Made by a program: the position numbers and the translations under genes
Shown: positions 35,431-48,014 of the stretch, one piece after another
Layout of the letters: every line of letters starts with the position of its first letter
Position numbering within the stretch: the first letter of the stretch is position 1
NCBI GenBank assembly: GCA_019722365.1
Contig: JADFUC010001453.1
Location: 1,798,001-1,862,000, forward strand
Direction: 5' to 3'
Length of the DNA stretch: 64,000 nucleotides
Source: Lithospermum erythrorhizon
Taxonomy: Eukaryota; Streptophyta; Magnoliopsida; Boraginales; Boraginaceae
Notes under the pieces: generated by a model
Told to the model about the DNA's origin: nothing
Database searches by the model: none
Seen by the model: only the letters and a program-made list of their open reading frames with translations

Positions 35431-36682
35431 CTACCTTATTAAAAGATTATATAGTAAAAAGTATTATTATGGAATTATGAAATATTACCTATTAGATTCC
35501 ACTTAATTAAAAATAAAATAATTATTATATATATCAATTCAATAAAATATTTTAAAAAGTATAAGTAATCATTAAAAATAAAAATATTAATTATTAAACT
35601 TAAAAATGAAATTGAGATCAATTAAATATTAAAAGTCATGGATAATTAACTATTATGAAAAAACAAACATTACCTTGATAGTAATCTAATATGGAATATA
35701 AGGAGTATGTAACAAATATCTATATAATTTCCAATCGCTTTGGTATTTCCTATCCGAAAAATACATTAAATGTTAAAAGATGCAATTTTTATTAAAATAT
35801 GTTAGAAACTCAATTTTTATTAGAAACTAGAAAGGATAGTATTTCTAGCATTTTATTGAGTGTACAAGAAAGTGAACATTGTAAAGAAATTTTTATTATT
35901 TAGCTCTTGAGTATATCGAAATGAAAAAAGATGTTTTGGCTCTTTTGCACAAACATCAACCATGGTGTAAACCTCTACAATTTTATAAATGTCGATCGGT
36001 TGATTATTGGAGTTAGGACTCGGAGTTAATCAAGGGGTGGCCGTCGTCGGCCAGGTGGCTTGACGTTGTGCGTCGACGTAAAGAATTAAATAAATGTGTC
36101 GAGTGCATATGTAGTTATATGCTCGCCACCGGAATTATATTTGTCTTATCACGTAAAAGAAATATCTGAAATTCTTAACGTTAAATTATATACATTATCA
36201 AATTTTGTTTCATAAGGATTTGTTTTCCTAGAATATATTTGTACATATATATATTAAAACTTTCAAAGAATTCCTTTTAAAAAAAAGTTTACACCGTTTG
36301 TACCGTAATGAATTTGTTTGCACGCCGTAACTTTGCCCCACGCTCTTTGGTGTTCGGGAAATAACCTAAAATTGCCTATCATCCGATAGTTATCCAATTT
36401 ATACGGATTTTCAAACCATATTGGAATATTGGACATTTTAAAAAGCCGCTTCGTCGCCTTCGATGAGAATCGAATCGAGGCGCCACGAAGTCGTTTGGAG
36501 GAAACTTTAGGCGATGATACCGAGATATTGGCGCATGTTAATAATAGATTGTAATAATCTTACACAACTGTAGTCTTTACTGCGTGTCAACTGTCAAGTT
36601 AGCGTAGTTTCCATTTGTCACACCATACTCAGATCCACACCTTTCAACTCAGTTCCATTCTGCATTGATTCCTCTGCAACTT
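35431..36682. other. Intergenic DNA and TMEM87-like promoter region
   Basis: Very AT-rich to about 35930, with GC-rich scraps at 36030-36130 and 36440-36530 and no recognisable gene. The last ~200 bp before the ATG serve as promoter and 5' UTR of the downstream gene. Confidence 0.45.
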
Positions 36683-39600
36683 ATGTTGATCCAAATGCAC
36701 CCCTCAAATTCAACACCATTCTCCTTTTATGCTCTGCTACTTTTCTTGATATTCTCAATAGTTAAAGCTTCAGTGCATGACTATAATGGAGTTAAATTCA
36801 TACCTAAAGGCAATGCTTATATAGTACATGGTGGCAGTGAAGGAATTTACTCTTCATTTGCTAATACCAACTCATCTTCTCTTGCTTCCAATGGAGACTC
36901 CTTTATTCGGTACTATAATTTTCTTACTTCAGTTTTGACTTTTGATGGTTATTTTTGTAAATGGTGTATTGTATCTGATGAAAAATTTACTAAAGATGGT
37001 ATTTTCAAAACTAATGTTTTATTAGCATGATAATTTGGATTCGAATCGAAGTTATGTGTGTTGGGTGCAAGTTTGTTAATTTTGATCATTGAAAATTGAA
37101 CTAGACTATATTTTTTGATGGAGGTAATATAATTTATTGGTTTCTGTTTCATTCTACTATTTAAGTTGATTTTCTTGAAAATTTTAAGCTTGATTTGGGT
37201 TGTCGGTGGAAATGGTTGGGAACTTGTAGTTTATGTTGGCTTGCTTGTAGTTGACTGCATCTCAAAAAGATTGTCAAGATTTGAATTTGGATTTTTATTG
37301 TTGTATATGTTGTATTGTCTTTGGTGAAAATATACTAAAGATGGTATTTTTAGAACTACTATATTGTTAGCATATGATCATTTTGATTCAAATCTAAGTT
37401 ACATGTGTTAATTAAGGGTGCAAAGTTGGTTACTTTTGACCATTGAAAATCGAACTGGAAAATATTTTAGAGATGGAGGTAGTTGATTTATTTATGTGTG
37501 ATTCGGGTATTTTAGATGCTTTTATTGGATTTTTGAAGCTTGATTTGTGTTGTCAGTGGACTTGGTTGGGAACTTGTAGACTTGTAGTTAATGTTGTCTT
37601 GCTTGTAGTTTATTGTGAAACCTTGGTTAAATCGGGAACAATGTCAAATTGGAGTTTAATGTACTTAATTTTTTTTAAAGATCTAAATGAGGGGAAAGTT
37701 GGCAGGTTATGATAATAGCATTTGATCTTTGAACATTCTGCAATATTTAAGTGTATCAGTTTGGAGAGTTCAAGTTTGTGAATATGCTTCTATCAGCACA
37801 GGCAATAGATTTTATCATTATTGTTGTTGCTCCCATTTTCCAAATTTGTTTGTTAGATTTCTATTGTTTGGCATTACTATGTTGTACTTCGACCAATTAA
37901 TTCTACTAACAAGTGATGATAGTCAAATTTCGAACTTGTAAAGTCACACTTCTTAAACTTTAGGGAATGTCAAAACGTGTCGATCAATTTGTGGTCAAGG
38001 GTGTAGAAGTTCAGTGCAGTAGTGATAGCTTTTATTGAGTGCTCAGTAACTCTTCGGTTATTTCACACCATTATTCTTCTATGTTGAAATTACACAGATG
38101 TTACTTCTACTCTCAGGCTAACTGTATAAGTCTAAAGTAAACATTCATGAACAACATATAGCTGCCTTAGTCCGACCTTAGCAGTTTATATCTCATGTTT
38201 CATCGACTAAATCCCTTTCTTCAGAGTGTTTTCCTGATGAACTTTTAAAAGGACATACTGACATTTTCCCTTTTCCCCTTGGGACCAGTTTTGAGAAGAT
38301 AATATTCAGGAGGTCCAATGAAATTTCAAATACTAGCTCAACTCCAATACATGCAGTTGTTTTTGAGGTAGAGGATAGAGAGACCATAGGTGGTTCGGCC
38401 TATGGGGGTCAAAGAGCCGTATGTTGCAGTGCCGATCTTGCAAAACTTGGAGTATGCAAACAAGGAGAAATCATTCACCGCCCATCTACTAATCGTCCTA
38501 GTTGGCCTCGTGTGTATGGCGTCTCATTTGGGGTTGATGAGGTAGAAGCTGCGTTGCCGCCTAGGTCGATACAAATTACCAGCACCGGGATGTATAATTT
38601 GTACTTTATTCATTGTGATCCAGAGCTCAAGGAGGTTGTTGTCGAGGGTAAAACTATTTGGAAAAATCCTACTGGGTACCTTCCTGGTAGAATGGCGCCC
38701 TTGATGATGTTCTATGGGTTCATGTCTCTAGCATTTGTAATGCTTGGGCTCTACTGGTTTTCACAATATGCCAGATATTGGAGAGAAGTTCTTCAACTGC
38801 AAAATTTTATTACACTAGTTATCACCCTAGGGATGTTTGAGATGGCACTATGGTACTTTGATTATACCGAATTCAATGAAACAGGAGTCAGGCCAACTGC
38901 AATCACTGTATGGGCAGTCACCTTTGGGTCTGTGAAGCGCACAGTTTCAAGATTGATACTCCTCATGGTTTCCATGGGCTACGGTGTTGTCAGACCAACA
39001 TTAGGTGGTCTGACATCCAAAGTCATGTTGCTTGGTGGAACGTTTTTTCTCGCATCCGAAGTACTTGAACTGGTTGAAAATGTAGGTGCAACAAGTGATC
39101 TCTCAGGAAAAGCTAGGCTGTTTTTTGTTCTTCCTGTTGCAATTTTGGATGCATTCTTTGTCCTCTGGATATTTAAATCTCTCTCTGCGACTCTGAGTAA
39201 GCTTCAGGTACTGGATCTAACTATGTGCATTTTCTGTAATCTTAATTGACCTGGTCTAGGTTAGTATTTGTGTCAACTGTTGACCTCTTTGGTTCATTGG
39301 GAATACATTATGAAGAGAAAATGCAACTTTAGAAATCATAACCTGTGAAGTTGATATAATAATACATCCAGTAGATTTAATATGAAAGATCAAATTGACA
39401 TATAGGGGAGTGATGTCAGCACTCCAATGTTGATAACCACACTTTAAATATTTAAAGTTTTGTCAAAGATACCCCTATTTTCTTATCAAATGTTTTAGCA
39501 ATGTTATTTGTATGGTCAAGTTTGTCCAAACCTCAAATTTTCGAAATGTAGATATCACTTTAGGAGTTCCAAAATCAATAGCCCCACATATAGTTCCTCA

Positions 39601-40542
39601 TTTTTTGTGCCTTAGTAAATCTTTCTGATCTCAGGCTAGAAGAATGATGGCTAAGCTGGATATTTACCGTAAATTCACAAATGCATTGGCAGTAGCTGTT
39701 ATTGTTTCCGTCGGCTGGATATGCTATGAGGTAATTTTGCCATCTTCAGCTGTCAACTTGCATAATAATCTTTATCTTCATTTTGTCATCTAGAACGGTT
39801 TACTTTTAAGTAACTTCTTGCCTGTTTCTGAAGGTTGAGGAGGGGGGGGAGACTGTATGTCGTCTCCCAGGAGAATACTTTTGTGATAATGTGTTGTTTA
39901 CTGTCTCTTGCAGCTCTATTTTAAATCAAATGACGTATATAATGAGCGATGGCAGAACGCATGGATCATTCCTGCATTCTGGCAAGTCTTGTCGTTCTCC
40001 CTCCTTTGCATAATATGTGCTCTCTGGGCGCCATCCCAGACTTCGATGAGGTAAGGGTTGAACTCAGATTTGTCTGGTGCAAGTATTACCTAGTTCTAGT
40101 TCCAATTATTGTTTATGTGCTGGAGTGAGTGCTGCACACTAATCAAATTGGTACTGATATGGAAAATATAACAAGCTAGAATGGAAATTAATTGTCTACT
40201 GGAATTTGAGTTATCATATTTTTAACAACTGAACTGTGAACAAAATATTTATAATAAGAAATGTTCTTAAAATTTACATCTCACCGTGGATCATGTTTTA
40301 AGTATGAAATAGACACATTATTTGATGCAACTAAGTTGTCTTAACCACGATCGGAAATTCAACCTGAACATGTGTTTATATGTTATAGGTATGCTTACTC
40401 TGATGATACAAGTGAAGAGTTCGACAAGGATGTCACATTGACTCTTATAAAACCGTCGACTGTTCCAAAAGTTGATGATCGTAGTAATTCTGAAGTTCGG
40501 TCCGTAGAAAGTGGTAACGATTTCGAAGAAAAGACAGAGTAG
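36683..40542 (+). CDS. TMEM87/GPR107-type (GOST) seven-transmembrane protein
   Basis: Five exons: 36683-36909, 38289-39207, 39635-39730, 39914-40050 and 40389-40542, in phase throughout, giving 510 aa. A signal peptide (FSFYALLLFLIFSIVKAS, about residues 12-29) is followed by a luminal N-terminal domain with cysteines, then seven hydrophobic segments from about residue 212. Hallmarks are SQYARYWREVLQLQNFI, GMFEMALWYFDY, SVKRTVSRLILLMVSMGYGV (then VRPTLG), LDAFFVLWIFKSL, LYRKFTN-like IYRKFTNALA and WAPSQTSMRYAYSDD. These match the 'lung seven transmembrane receptor' family, TMEM87 branch. Such proteins are Golgi-localised and act in membrane trafficking. The tail is acidic. The first donor (CG|GTAC) is weak but phase and homology support it. 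An in-frame ATG at 36695 is an alternative start. Confidence 0.9.
36962..37670 (+). repeat. ~350-bp tandem duplication inside TMEM87-like intron 1
   Basis: Copy 1 (about 36962-37311) and copy 2 (about 37312-37670) share ordered blocks: TACTAAAGATGGTATTTT, TTAGCAT-ATGAT, GATTCGAATCGAAGTTA/GATTCAAATCTAAGTTA, ACCATTGAAAATCGAACT, GTTGGGAACTTGTAG and TTGCTTGTAGTT. Divergence is moderate, so it is not very recent. Confidence 0.75.
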
Positions 40543-42921
40543 GGTGGATAAACATCTCAAGGTGTGATAAACAGATTGAGGTTGAGGTCCCATTGCTGGA
40601 ATGAGGTTCTTGTTATCATGTAAATTTGACTGTTGTGTTGTTGAAGTTAAGAATATCACAGAAAACACCAGTGTACAATTATAGACAGATGACTCCATTT
40701 TTCTTCTTTTACATTTAGTTTATAATCTCAAGAATAGTTATTGTTTGTTTATACTTTATACATCAAAAAACAATTCATTCACTCTCTATGATGTCCTATA
40801 AAAAATATGTTCAGGTTTTCATTCAATTTCTGGTGGAACATGTTTGCAGCATTTTATTTGGAGCTTATCTTGTGAAGATATTTTTATTTTTTAAAGATCG
40901 TTCAATATTGAATTTTGATAAATTAATTTTTTAACAACAAATAAGATTTCGTTTGACTTAACGAGAAACATGGATGATAGGAACAAATTGAAATGTTTGG
41001 AAAATTGGGGGTAATTTAGAAAATGAAAAGTAAGAATGGGCATCTAAAATGTCTACGATTGTACGAAATATTTTGAAAAAAACCTTAGTAATTTTCATAT
41101 CTATTTAATTAACCACAATCCAAACTTACTATTAGTCATTTGGTTTGTACTCTCTCAGTTTCATAATTTGGTTTACATGCTCTCTCAGTTTCATAATTAT
41201 TGATCGATTATCTCAAAATTATTTTATTAACGAATCGAAAACTAGATAATACTTCATATAATCTTAAAATTCATGTTCGAAAGTGGAATCTTTGTGCCGA
41301 GATAAATAAAAAAGCAAGAGACAAAATAATAAAATTAAAAATGACATACAAAAATGACATTATGAACATACACTATCAAGTGAAAAACCACAAGAATTTT
41401 TTCTTAAATAATCAAGTATTTTGAAACAAACCGACCGGGATAATGATGTATAAAGTTTAGGGCATTGATTGAAGTTTACAGCAAACTTATGTACCTCGAA
41501 TATCAAATAAAGCAAACATCTCAAACGAAAGAATAACAAAACATCGGCAAAGTCTATTTACAAGGTAAAATTATACAAGACACACTCTTATACATTTTAT
41601 AACTTTTGCAAATATATACTTCCCAAAACATCAGTAATTACTACAAAGTAACAAAAACGCCTTTCACACACAAAAAATAAATAACATAAAATCATTATTT
41701 TATTACAATTTATAAAAACCCCTCTCTTTGTCCAAATCAAATAAAAAATTATCAAACTACCTCAACCTACTGTACTTCTACATATACGTATATAGATCCT
41801 TGTATATACATATGAAAAGGTAACCCCCAAATAATAATTATTTTTTTGTATTTTTTGTATTTATTTTTTTTATTTGTCCCCTTTTTTTAATGTAATTGAT
41901 TAATTTTATGTGTTGAGGAATTTTAAGTTTTTATTTCAATTTATTGATTAGTAAGTCTTGTAGATTATGTGTCTTTTGTTTGTATTTGCTCGTGGAATTA
42001 GAGCATTTTAGATCAAGCTCTTGATTTTGAAGTACGATATAATATTTTGATGTATTTGGTGGGTGTGAATTGTGATTTATATTATGATGTATCTGCATTA
42101 TTGTTTTTTTGGTGTTCTGGTTCGTATATTGATGTTTATTTCATAGACTTTAATCTGAGTTTGTAGATTTTAGAAGCATTAACTTATTATAATCAGCATA
42201 ATCTTTCGCTGATGATTACGGCTGAGTGTAGTAGAGGTTTTTGGGGCGGTTGGATTACTTGGTTCGTGATTTGGGGTTATGAGCAGATGCTAACCGGGTC
42301 AAGCGGTTTTGGCATACTGTGCTGTTTCTTTTTTGTTTGCGTGGGGTAGTTTTTGTATATCGGAGTATGATATTGTGATATCGTCTGTAACTATACACAT
42401 TGTGTTGATTCACTTTCGTTTGGGCCGTCTGTACTGTGTGAATATTTAATGGTTATGGGAGGCGTGTGGGATATCATTTGCCTTCGTGTAGTTTGGTTTG
42501 TTCTTTTTGAGTATTCTGTATGGATGTAGCATGTGCTGTTCAGTTTCGTTAGTTGTTCGGAAAGGGTGTAAGTTTTATTAGAGACAAAGTACATATATCT
42601 ATTATTTTTTAACATTATTTTATACATACTGTTTGCGTTTTGGGAGGAGCCAACAGAAATGCATCCACCTATCAACTATTGATCCATAGCTTCTTCATGT
42701 CATACTCACATTTAGAAGTCTCCGCCATCTAGTGATAAATTATATTGTTCATCTTTTACTATCATTTATGGACAAATGCTGAATAGTATTGTTTGGATAA
42801 ATGTATCCATTTTTAATAAATCGTTTTCTGTTTGCCCTCATATTCACATCTTCTCGTATTCATTTTAATAACTGATTTGTTGTTTAATCAGTAGTATTGC
42901 ACCTAAGAATCCTTGACGAAA
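40543..42921. other. Intergenic region between TMEM87-like and SEC22
   Basis: It starts with the 3' UTR of the upstream gene, then AT-rich DNA. Upstream of SEC22 a TTTAATCAG acceptor-like site at 42890-42891 suggests that SEC22 has a 5' UTR intron; the donor was not located with confidence. No other gene is seen. Confidence 0.45.
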
Positions 42922-44667
42922 ATGGTGAAGTTGACTATGATTGCCCGTGTTACCGATGGCCTTCCTCTAGCCGAGGGACTGGATGATGGTCGTGATATGC
43001 CAGATTCTGAATTCTACAAGCAGCAAGTCAAAGCATTGTTCAAGAATCTATCGAGGGGCCAGAATGAGGCCTCAAGAATGTCTGTTGAAACTGGTCCATA
43101 TGTGTTCCAGTATCCTTTTGCAGTGATTAATGGATTTTTTAATCATCCATCCCTAGTGTAAACCATTGATATTCAACCAGAGACCCATTGAACATTTTTT
43201 TTCTTATGGTCTATCCAGCCTAACATTTCTAAATTTATATTTTTCATTTGTCAGTGGTTTATAGTTCTTTATGATCTGGTGTTTTATAAAAGAACTGACA
43301 ATAATGTGGGAATAAATTTGATCATGTACATTAATAAGTTATATTTCATTGGATCAGCATGTTTTCATCCAGGATTTCTTGGAGTCTATAGCCAAAAGAA
43401 GGTAACTAATGAGAAAAACTAGGGATATATCCACCTGCTTTTCTTAGATACATCATGCATCATACATGAAATTGCTATTTGGGGTTCTTAACTCCAGTTT
43501 TTCAGTTATATAATAGAAGGCCGTGTTTGTTATTTAACAATGTGTGACCGTGCGTATCCTAAGAAACTCGCTTTCCAGTATTTGGAAGATCTAAGGAATG
43601 AATTTGAGCGTGTTAATGGGAATCAAATAGAAACTGCTGCGAGACCCTATGCCTTTATAAAATTTGGTATGTCTTGTTCTTATCTTCTCTTTTGCTTGTA
43701 AGCAGTTTCTATTAATTTATTGTGCTCTTTATGTTTATTACTTAATTGTTTTTAATTTTGTTTTAACATTTGAAGATACATTCATACAAAAGACAAAGAA
43801 ATTGTACCAAGATACGAGGACTCAAAGGAATATCTCAAAGTTGAATGATGAACTTTATGAAGTTCATCAAATAATGACTCGTAATGTGCAGGAAGTTCTT
43901 GGTGTTGGTGAAAAGCTAGACCGTAAGTTGGCCATATAAGTCTTCTATTTTTTTTTTAATCTTTTTCCTGGCTACTCGATGCTTTTAATTTATACGGAGT
44001 ATTATATTTTGTGCATCTACAAAATTATATTGTTTCTCCGGCAATTTCTCATATTTCAATTTTACAGAGGTCAGTCAGATGTCTAGCCGCTTGACATCTG
44101 ATACTCGCATTTACGCTGACAAAGCTAGAGATTTGAATCGTCAGGTCAGTTCATATTTAATAAGGCTTCATCTAATTAGGGGGGTGTCTTTTGTGTCCAT
44201 AACTGTTGTGATTGCATGAGTTCATTGCCGTTTCTGATTAATGTTGTGCGACCTTAGTTTGTACATGTGTCAACATGTATATATTATCAGATGGAGAAGG
44301 AGAACAATATGGATAGTCATCATGTGGACAGTTGATATGCTCTGTATACTTGTTTCTTATTTAGCATGATTCTCCTTCATTTATTAGAGTATGTTTAGAA
44401 TGCGTTTAGAGTTTTCTTGGATTTATGCATTCCACATAATTTCTGTGTGGTTTTGTAATTTGACATTGGTGCTTCCTACTGTTTTCTTCTCCTTCTCCAT
44501 CTGATAATATATACATGTTAGGTTTGTCAAATATTGTCGCTGTGGCCTATAGCTATTGATACCTATGCTTCCTTGAAATGCAGGCTTTGATCAAGAAGTA
44601 TGCTCCTGTGGCAATTGTGATCGGAGTTGTCATTCTCTTCCTCTGGCTCAAGAACAAGATCTGGTGA
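42922..44667 (+). CDS. SEC22: SEC22 R-SNARE (ER-Golgi vesicle SNARE)
   Basis: Five exons, 42922-43109, 43506-43666, 43776-43922, 44068-44144 and 44584-44667, give 218 aa, the usual length for plant SEC22. The N-terminal longin domain (about 1-120) starts MVKLTMIARVTDGLPLAEGL and contains KQQVKALFKNLS, VETGPYVFHYIIEGRVCYL and PKKLAFQYLEDL. The SNARE motif (about 130-190) includes LNDELYEVHQIMTRNVQEVL, GEKLDQVSQMSSRLTSDTR and ADKARDLNRQ, with the zero-layer arginine of R-SNAREs. A single C-terminal transmembrane anchor (about 198-214) ends NKIW. SEC22 acts on ER-Golgi vesicles. The protein is intact. The initiator at 42922 gives the canonical N-terminus. Confidence 0.96.
44272..44519. repeat. 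Perfect 33-bp inverted repeat bounding a 248-bp MITE-like insert in a SEC22 intron
   Basis: The left arm is 44272-44304 (starts AACATGTATATATTATCAGA) and the right arm 44487-44519 is its exact reverse complement. The 182-bp interior has no open frame. The arrangement fits a small MITE in the last SEC22 intron. A target duplication is not clear, so the superfamily is unassigned. Confidence 0.8.
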
Positions 44668-44799
44668 TCCTACTATATGATGCTAGGGTGTTCTGCTTGT
44701 TGCTGTGGCAATTGTGATTGGAGTTGTCATTCTCTTCTTCTGGGTCAAGAACAAGATCTTGTGATCCTACTATATGATGCTAGGGTGTTCTGCTTGTTG
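44606..44799 (+). repeat. 97-bp tandem duplication of the SEC22 last exon into the 3' UTR
   Basis: Copy 1 (44606-44702) covers most of the transmembrane-anchor exon, the stop and 35 bp of 3' UTR. Copy 2 (44703-44799) differs at only four positions. Copy 2 still reads as a membrane anchor ending in NKIL and a stop, but no splice acceptor directly precedes it. Confidence 0.95.
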
Positions 44800-46595
44800 A
44801 TGTACTGATAGTTCAAAGTTTCATTTTCGTAGATAGTTTTCGAATGATAAAAATGAAAAATGGTTCAGAAACATTATAGAAATATTTTAAGAAACAATGT
44901 AAAATTTTGGAAACTCAATATAAGTTATATACACCAAATGATATTTGTATAAATATAGATATTATAAAAAATATAAATGTGCAACCTCATTAACTGAATA
45001 AAAATAGAAAAAAATATTTTGAAATCAATGGTACATAATCTAAAATGTTTGAAATAAGTTTTTGATGAATATTTGGACTTTTAAATAAAATTAGTAAATA
45101 CAGTCGTGGTTGCACCTTTCAAAAAATAATAAATTGATTGTTTTTTATATTTTAGTTTTGCAGTTCCTCCAATAAATATGAATCCTAAATAAAATTATAA
45201 TAAGCTTGATTAACAAATTGTGATTCATCTATTTGTTGAAAATGAGTTAAAATAATATTATTACTAACAATTCTAAAAATGTCTATTTCTAAAATAGTTA
45301 CACGATAATCATTTAATCATTGATAAATGCATCTTCTTCACATGCATCGTTAAATACTAGAAAAAACATGTTACGTACTTGCCGCGGTTATTAAAAATAA
45401 AATGAAAGTTAACTTTACAAGTTTATATCCCCGCATAAAAAAAAAAGCTAGAGTATGCATGCATGGTCATCTATAAAAAAGAAACATTAATTGGTACTCA
45501 AAAAACATATATGGCTATAGTAGTGCAATGAAGGCTAATCGGTTGGTGACCTCTCATCGAATCATCCAACTCTTTTGGCAGCCAACTTCAACAATCATCA
45601 ATGCGTAAATAAGAGGATACTGTTTAGTATGTGTTTTCTAAACTAAATACACCCTTCTTACTAGTTTAATTAATAAGCATAAAAGCTGATTAAGCTCTTA
45701 AATTTTGTATAGCATACACACACCTACCACAAGATCAACCACTAGTACCAACAAAAAATTCTTATTAGTCTTAATGTTATCGTCTCAATTGACTTGCATC
45801 ACTTTAGCCTTATATAAACTCTCACATCCATCAAACAATGTACCACATCAGCTGTGTTTCGTCGTCAATGCATCATTGAATGGGATATCTTGCAGCTCTT
45901 TGTCACGATGTCGATTGACCATGAGATTGAAAAAAAGAGTAAGAAGAAGATACAATCTGGAGAAGCAGGGTACATGCAATGCTGCCTGCAACACGGTTCA
46001 AGCTGTTGCATGTGCCCTGTTCTCCAGGTTGGAACTTCGTCTTAGTAAATTTACAAAAGAACATATCAAACTGAAGTGCCCTTCACATAGATGAATGATC
46101 ACAAAGACTACTAAGGTGCAACTCATCCCTATTTCTACTGCATTATTGTCTTTTTACATAAAATTTGACATTGCTATTGGTACATATGCTACAACAAGGC
46201 AATCGTGATGCAATTAAGGAAGGATTCGATGTAAGAAGGCAATCGTGATGCAACTAAAGTAGAAGGTAATTGCGTACAAGTAATCAATTTGTTGCAACAT
46301 TTCGATAATTTCAAAGGTTAAATTAGTTACATACAATTGGTCCCTACAATCACAATAGTTAGCTACTTAGCTTACTAGCAGCTCAACAAGATAAAATTCA
46401 GTCTCCATCACATGATAATGCATTACTGCAAGATCAGATTAAAATGAGGGCACACCACTACACTATTAACAGGGCAACTATAGAGACTAAAACTTATACT
46501 GAAATACTCCAGAAAAAATGCATATTGTTTTAACATGACTATAAATCAATATTAATCACTTGTTTATGGAATTGGAATTCATGTGGAGTATATGA
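44800..46595. other. Intergenic DNA between SEC22 and the trihelix gene
   Basis: AT-rich sequence. Overlapping plus-strand frames at 45705-46094 (129 and 63 codons) resemble no known protein; the cysteines in the shorter one did not match any secreted-peptide family I know. I treat them as chance. There is a short direct repeat, CAATCGTGATGCAA, at about 46200 and 46242. Confidence 0.45.
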
Positions 46596-48014
46596 TTACT
46601 GTTTCCTGTGGCTTCGCTGCTGCTTCAGCTTCCATTTCATATGTGAAATCTCGATTTGTGTTCGTGTCATGAACTGCATCCTCTGCAACTCCAATTCTTT
46701 AGTGAATTTCATTCTGTGTTTCTCCATTTCAACCAATTGTTGCAGCTTCATCGATTCAGCGTGCTGATAGGCTTCCCCTAATTTCATTATGGCTGTTGAC
46801 AATTCCATTACTGTATTCCCCCAACGACTCTTCTCATTTCCATTCATTCCTTTATCCAACAATTCCCTTTCCCTCTTCTGCTGCTTCCTCAAAAATCTTT
46901 CAGGTGGGAACCCACCCGAAACCTCCTCATCGCGATCCCTTTTCACTCTCCCCTTCAAATTCGGTGTCTGCTGTATATACATTGGTTGCTGAGGAGGCGG
47001 TTGAAACCTTTCAGGCTGTCGAAATTGAGGAAGTATTTGCATAGGTCTTGGCCTAACTCCAACCGGTATTCCCATAGGTACATTTCCCCCATCGTACCCT
47101 GTGGCAAAAACCGAGGGTGATGCCACCGCGGTGGGGGTTGCTTTCACGTTAGGACCAATCAATTCCTCCATCCTATCGAAAAATCGCCAACTACTACGGC
47201 CTCCACTCATCGCGATCCTCTGCTTCTCCGTTTTGAACTTCTTCTTCACAGTATCGATCCGATTCTTGCATTGATTATCAGTTCTCGGAGTTTTCATGTA
47301 ATCATCTCGGCTGTTGACTATATCCGCCACTTCTTTCCAGTGATTCTGCTTCAAATTCCCTCTTTTAAGGTCCACAAACCTCTCCCCCCAAGCTTCTATC
47401 AACACCTCCGTCGCTCCTTCGCTCCAACAATCCTCTCGTCCACCTCCACCACCACCACCAACAACGCTTCCTCCACCATTTCCTCCGGCACTTCCACCAC
47501 CGAGAAGAACTCTGCCAATTCCTCCTCCACCACCTTCACCGCTTACTCCGCCTCCATTTCCTCCGGCACCTCCACCGACAATTACTCCGCCTCCAGCACC
47601 ACCACCAACAACAATTGCACCGCTTTCTCCTCCTCCACCACCACCTACAACTCCTCCACCACTTCCTCCAGCGACAAATGTTCCACCTCCAGCACCACCA
47701 TCAACAATGATTCCGCCACTACCTACACCACCATCCACAACTCCTCCACCAATTCCTCCGTTTCCTACCCCAGCAACACCACAATCAATTCCTCCGCCTC
47801 CTCCGGAACCATCACCATCAATATCTCCTCCCTCACTTCCTCCACCACCACCAATTTCTCCGCCAGCACTTCCTCCACCAGCACCAATTTCTCCACCTCC
47901 ATCAATGCTATTATTCCCAATTAGTCTTTGCTGCTGAATAGGAGGAGCGATGGTGACCGTAATCCTCACCGGAAGCGGCGGCGATTGAGATACCAACTCT
48001 TCTTCTTCTTCCAT
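46596..48014 (-). CDS. Trihelix transcription factor, SIP1 clade (ASIL-like)
   Basis: A single 472-aa exon on the minus strand. Residues 36-192 are an extreme glycine-rich tract with scattered I, V, S and D. The trihelix (Myb/SANT-like) DNA-binding domain spans about 195-288: tryptophans at 197, 209 and 226, the [20 protein letters not shown] block, then [15 protein letters not shown] central proline/glutamine-rich linker with a basic [11 protein letters not shown] patch precedes a long charged C-terminal helix (about 395-472, [18 protein letters not shown] through KWKLKQQ) that should form a coiled coil for dimerisation, as in SIP1-clade members such as ASIL1/2. Those proteins bind GT-type elements and can repress transcription. 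The ATG at 48014 is the first in frame. Target genes are unknown. Confidence 0.9.
   Translation of the reverse strand: MEEEEELVSQSPPLPVRITVTIAPPIQQQRLIGNNSIDGGGEIGAGGGSAGGEIGGGGGSEGGDIDGDGSGGGGGIDCGVAGVGNGGIGGGVVDGGVGSGGIIVDGGAGGGTFVAGGSGGGVVGGGGGGESGAIVVGGGAGGGVIVGGGAGGNGGGVSGEGGGGGIGRVLLGGGSAGGNGGGSVVGGGGGGGREDCWSEGATEVLIEAWGERFVDLKRGNLKQNHWKEVADIVNSRDDYMKTPRTDNQCKNRIDTVKKKFKTEKQRIAMSGGRSSWRFFDRMEELIGPNVKATPTAVASPSVFATGYDGGNVPMGIPVGVRPRPMQILPQFRQPERFQPPPQQPMYIQQTPNLKGRVKRDRDEEVSGGFPPERFLRKQQKRERELLDKGMNGNEKSRWGNTVMELSTAIMKLGEAYQHAESMKLQQLVEMEKHRMKFTKELELQRMQFMTRTQIEISHMKWKLKQQRSHRKQ

Noticed and set aside
35193..35442. 76- and 80-codon ORFs on opposite strands
   Set aside because: The two strands mirror each other over palindromic GC-rich repeat sequence, so neither is likely to be coding.
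36462..36500. tRNA T-arm-like sequence
   Set aside because: The GATGAGAATCGAATCGAG stretch does not fold into a complete tRNA and lacks an A-box at proper distance.
45705..46094. Possible small secreted Cys-rich protein upstream of the trihelix gene
   Set aside because: I compared it with RALF and other peptide hormone patterns. Neither spacing nor flanking motifs fit, and the competing frames overlap without splice logic.
47271..47924. 217-codon plus-strand Ser/Thr-rich ORF
   Set aside because: It lies wholly antisense to the glycine-rich tract of the trihelix gene. GGX codons read backwards give Ser/Thr/Pro runs, so it is a composition shadow.
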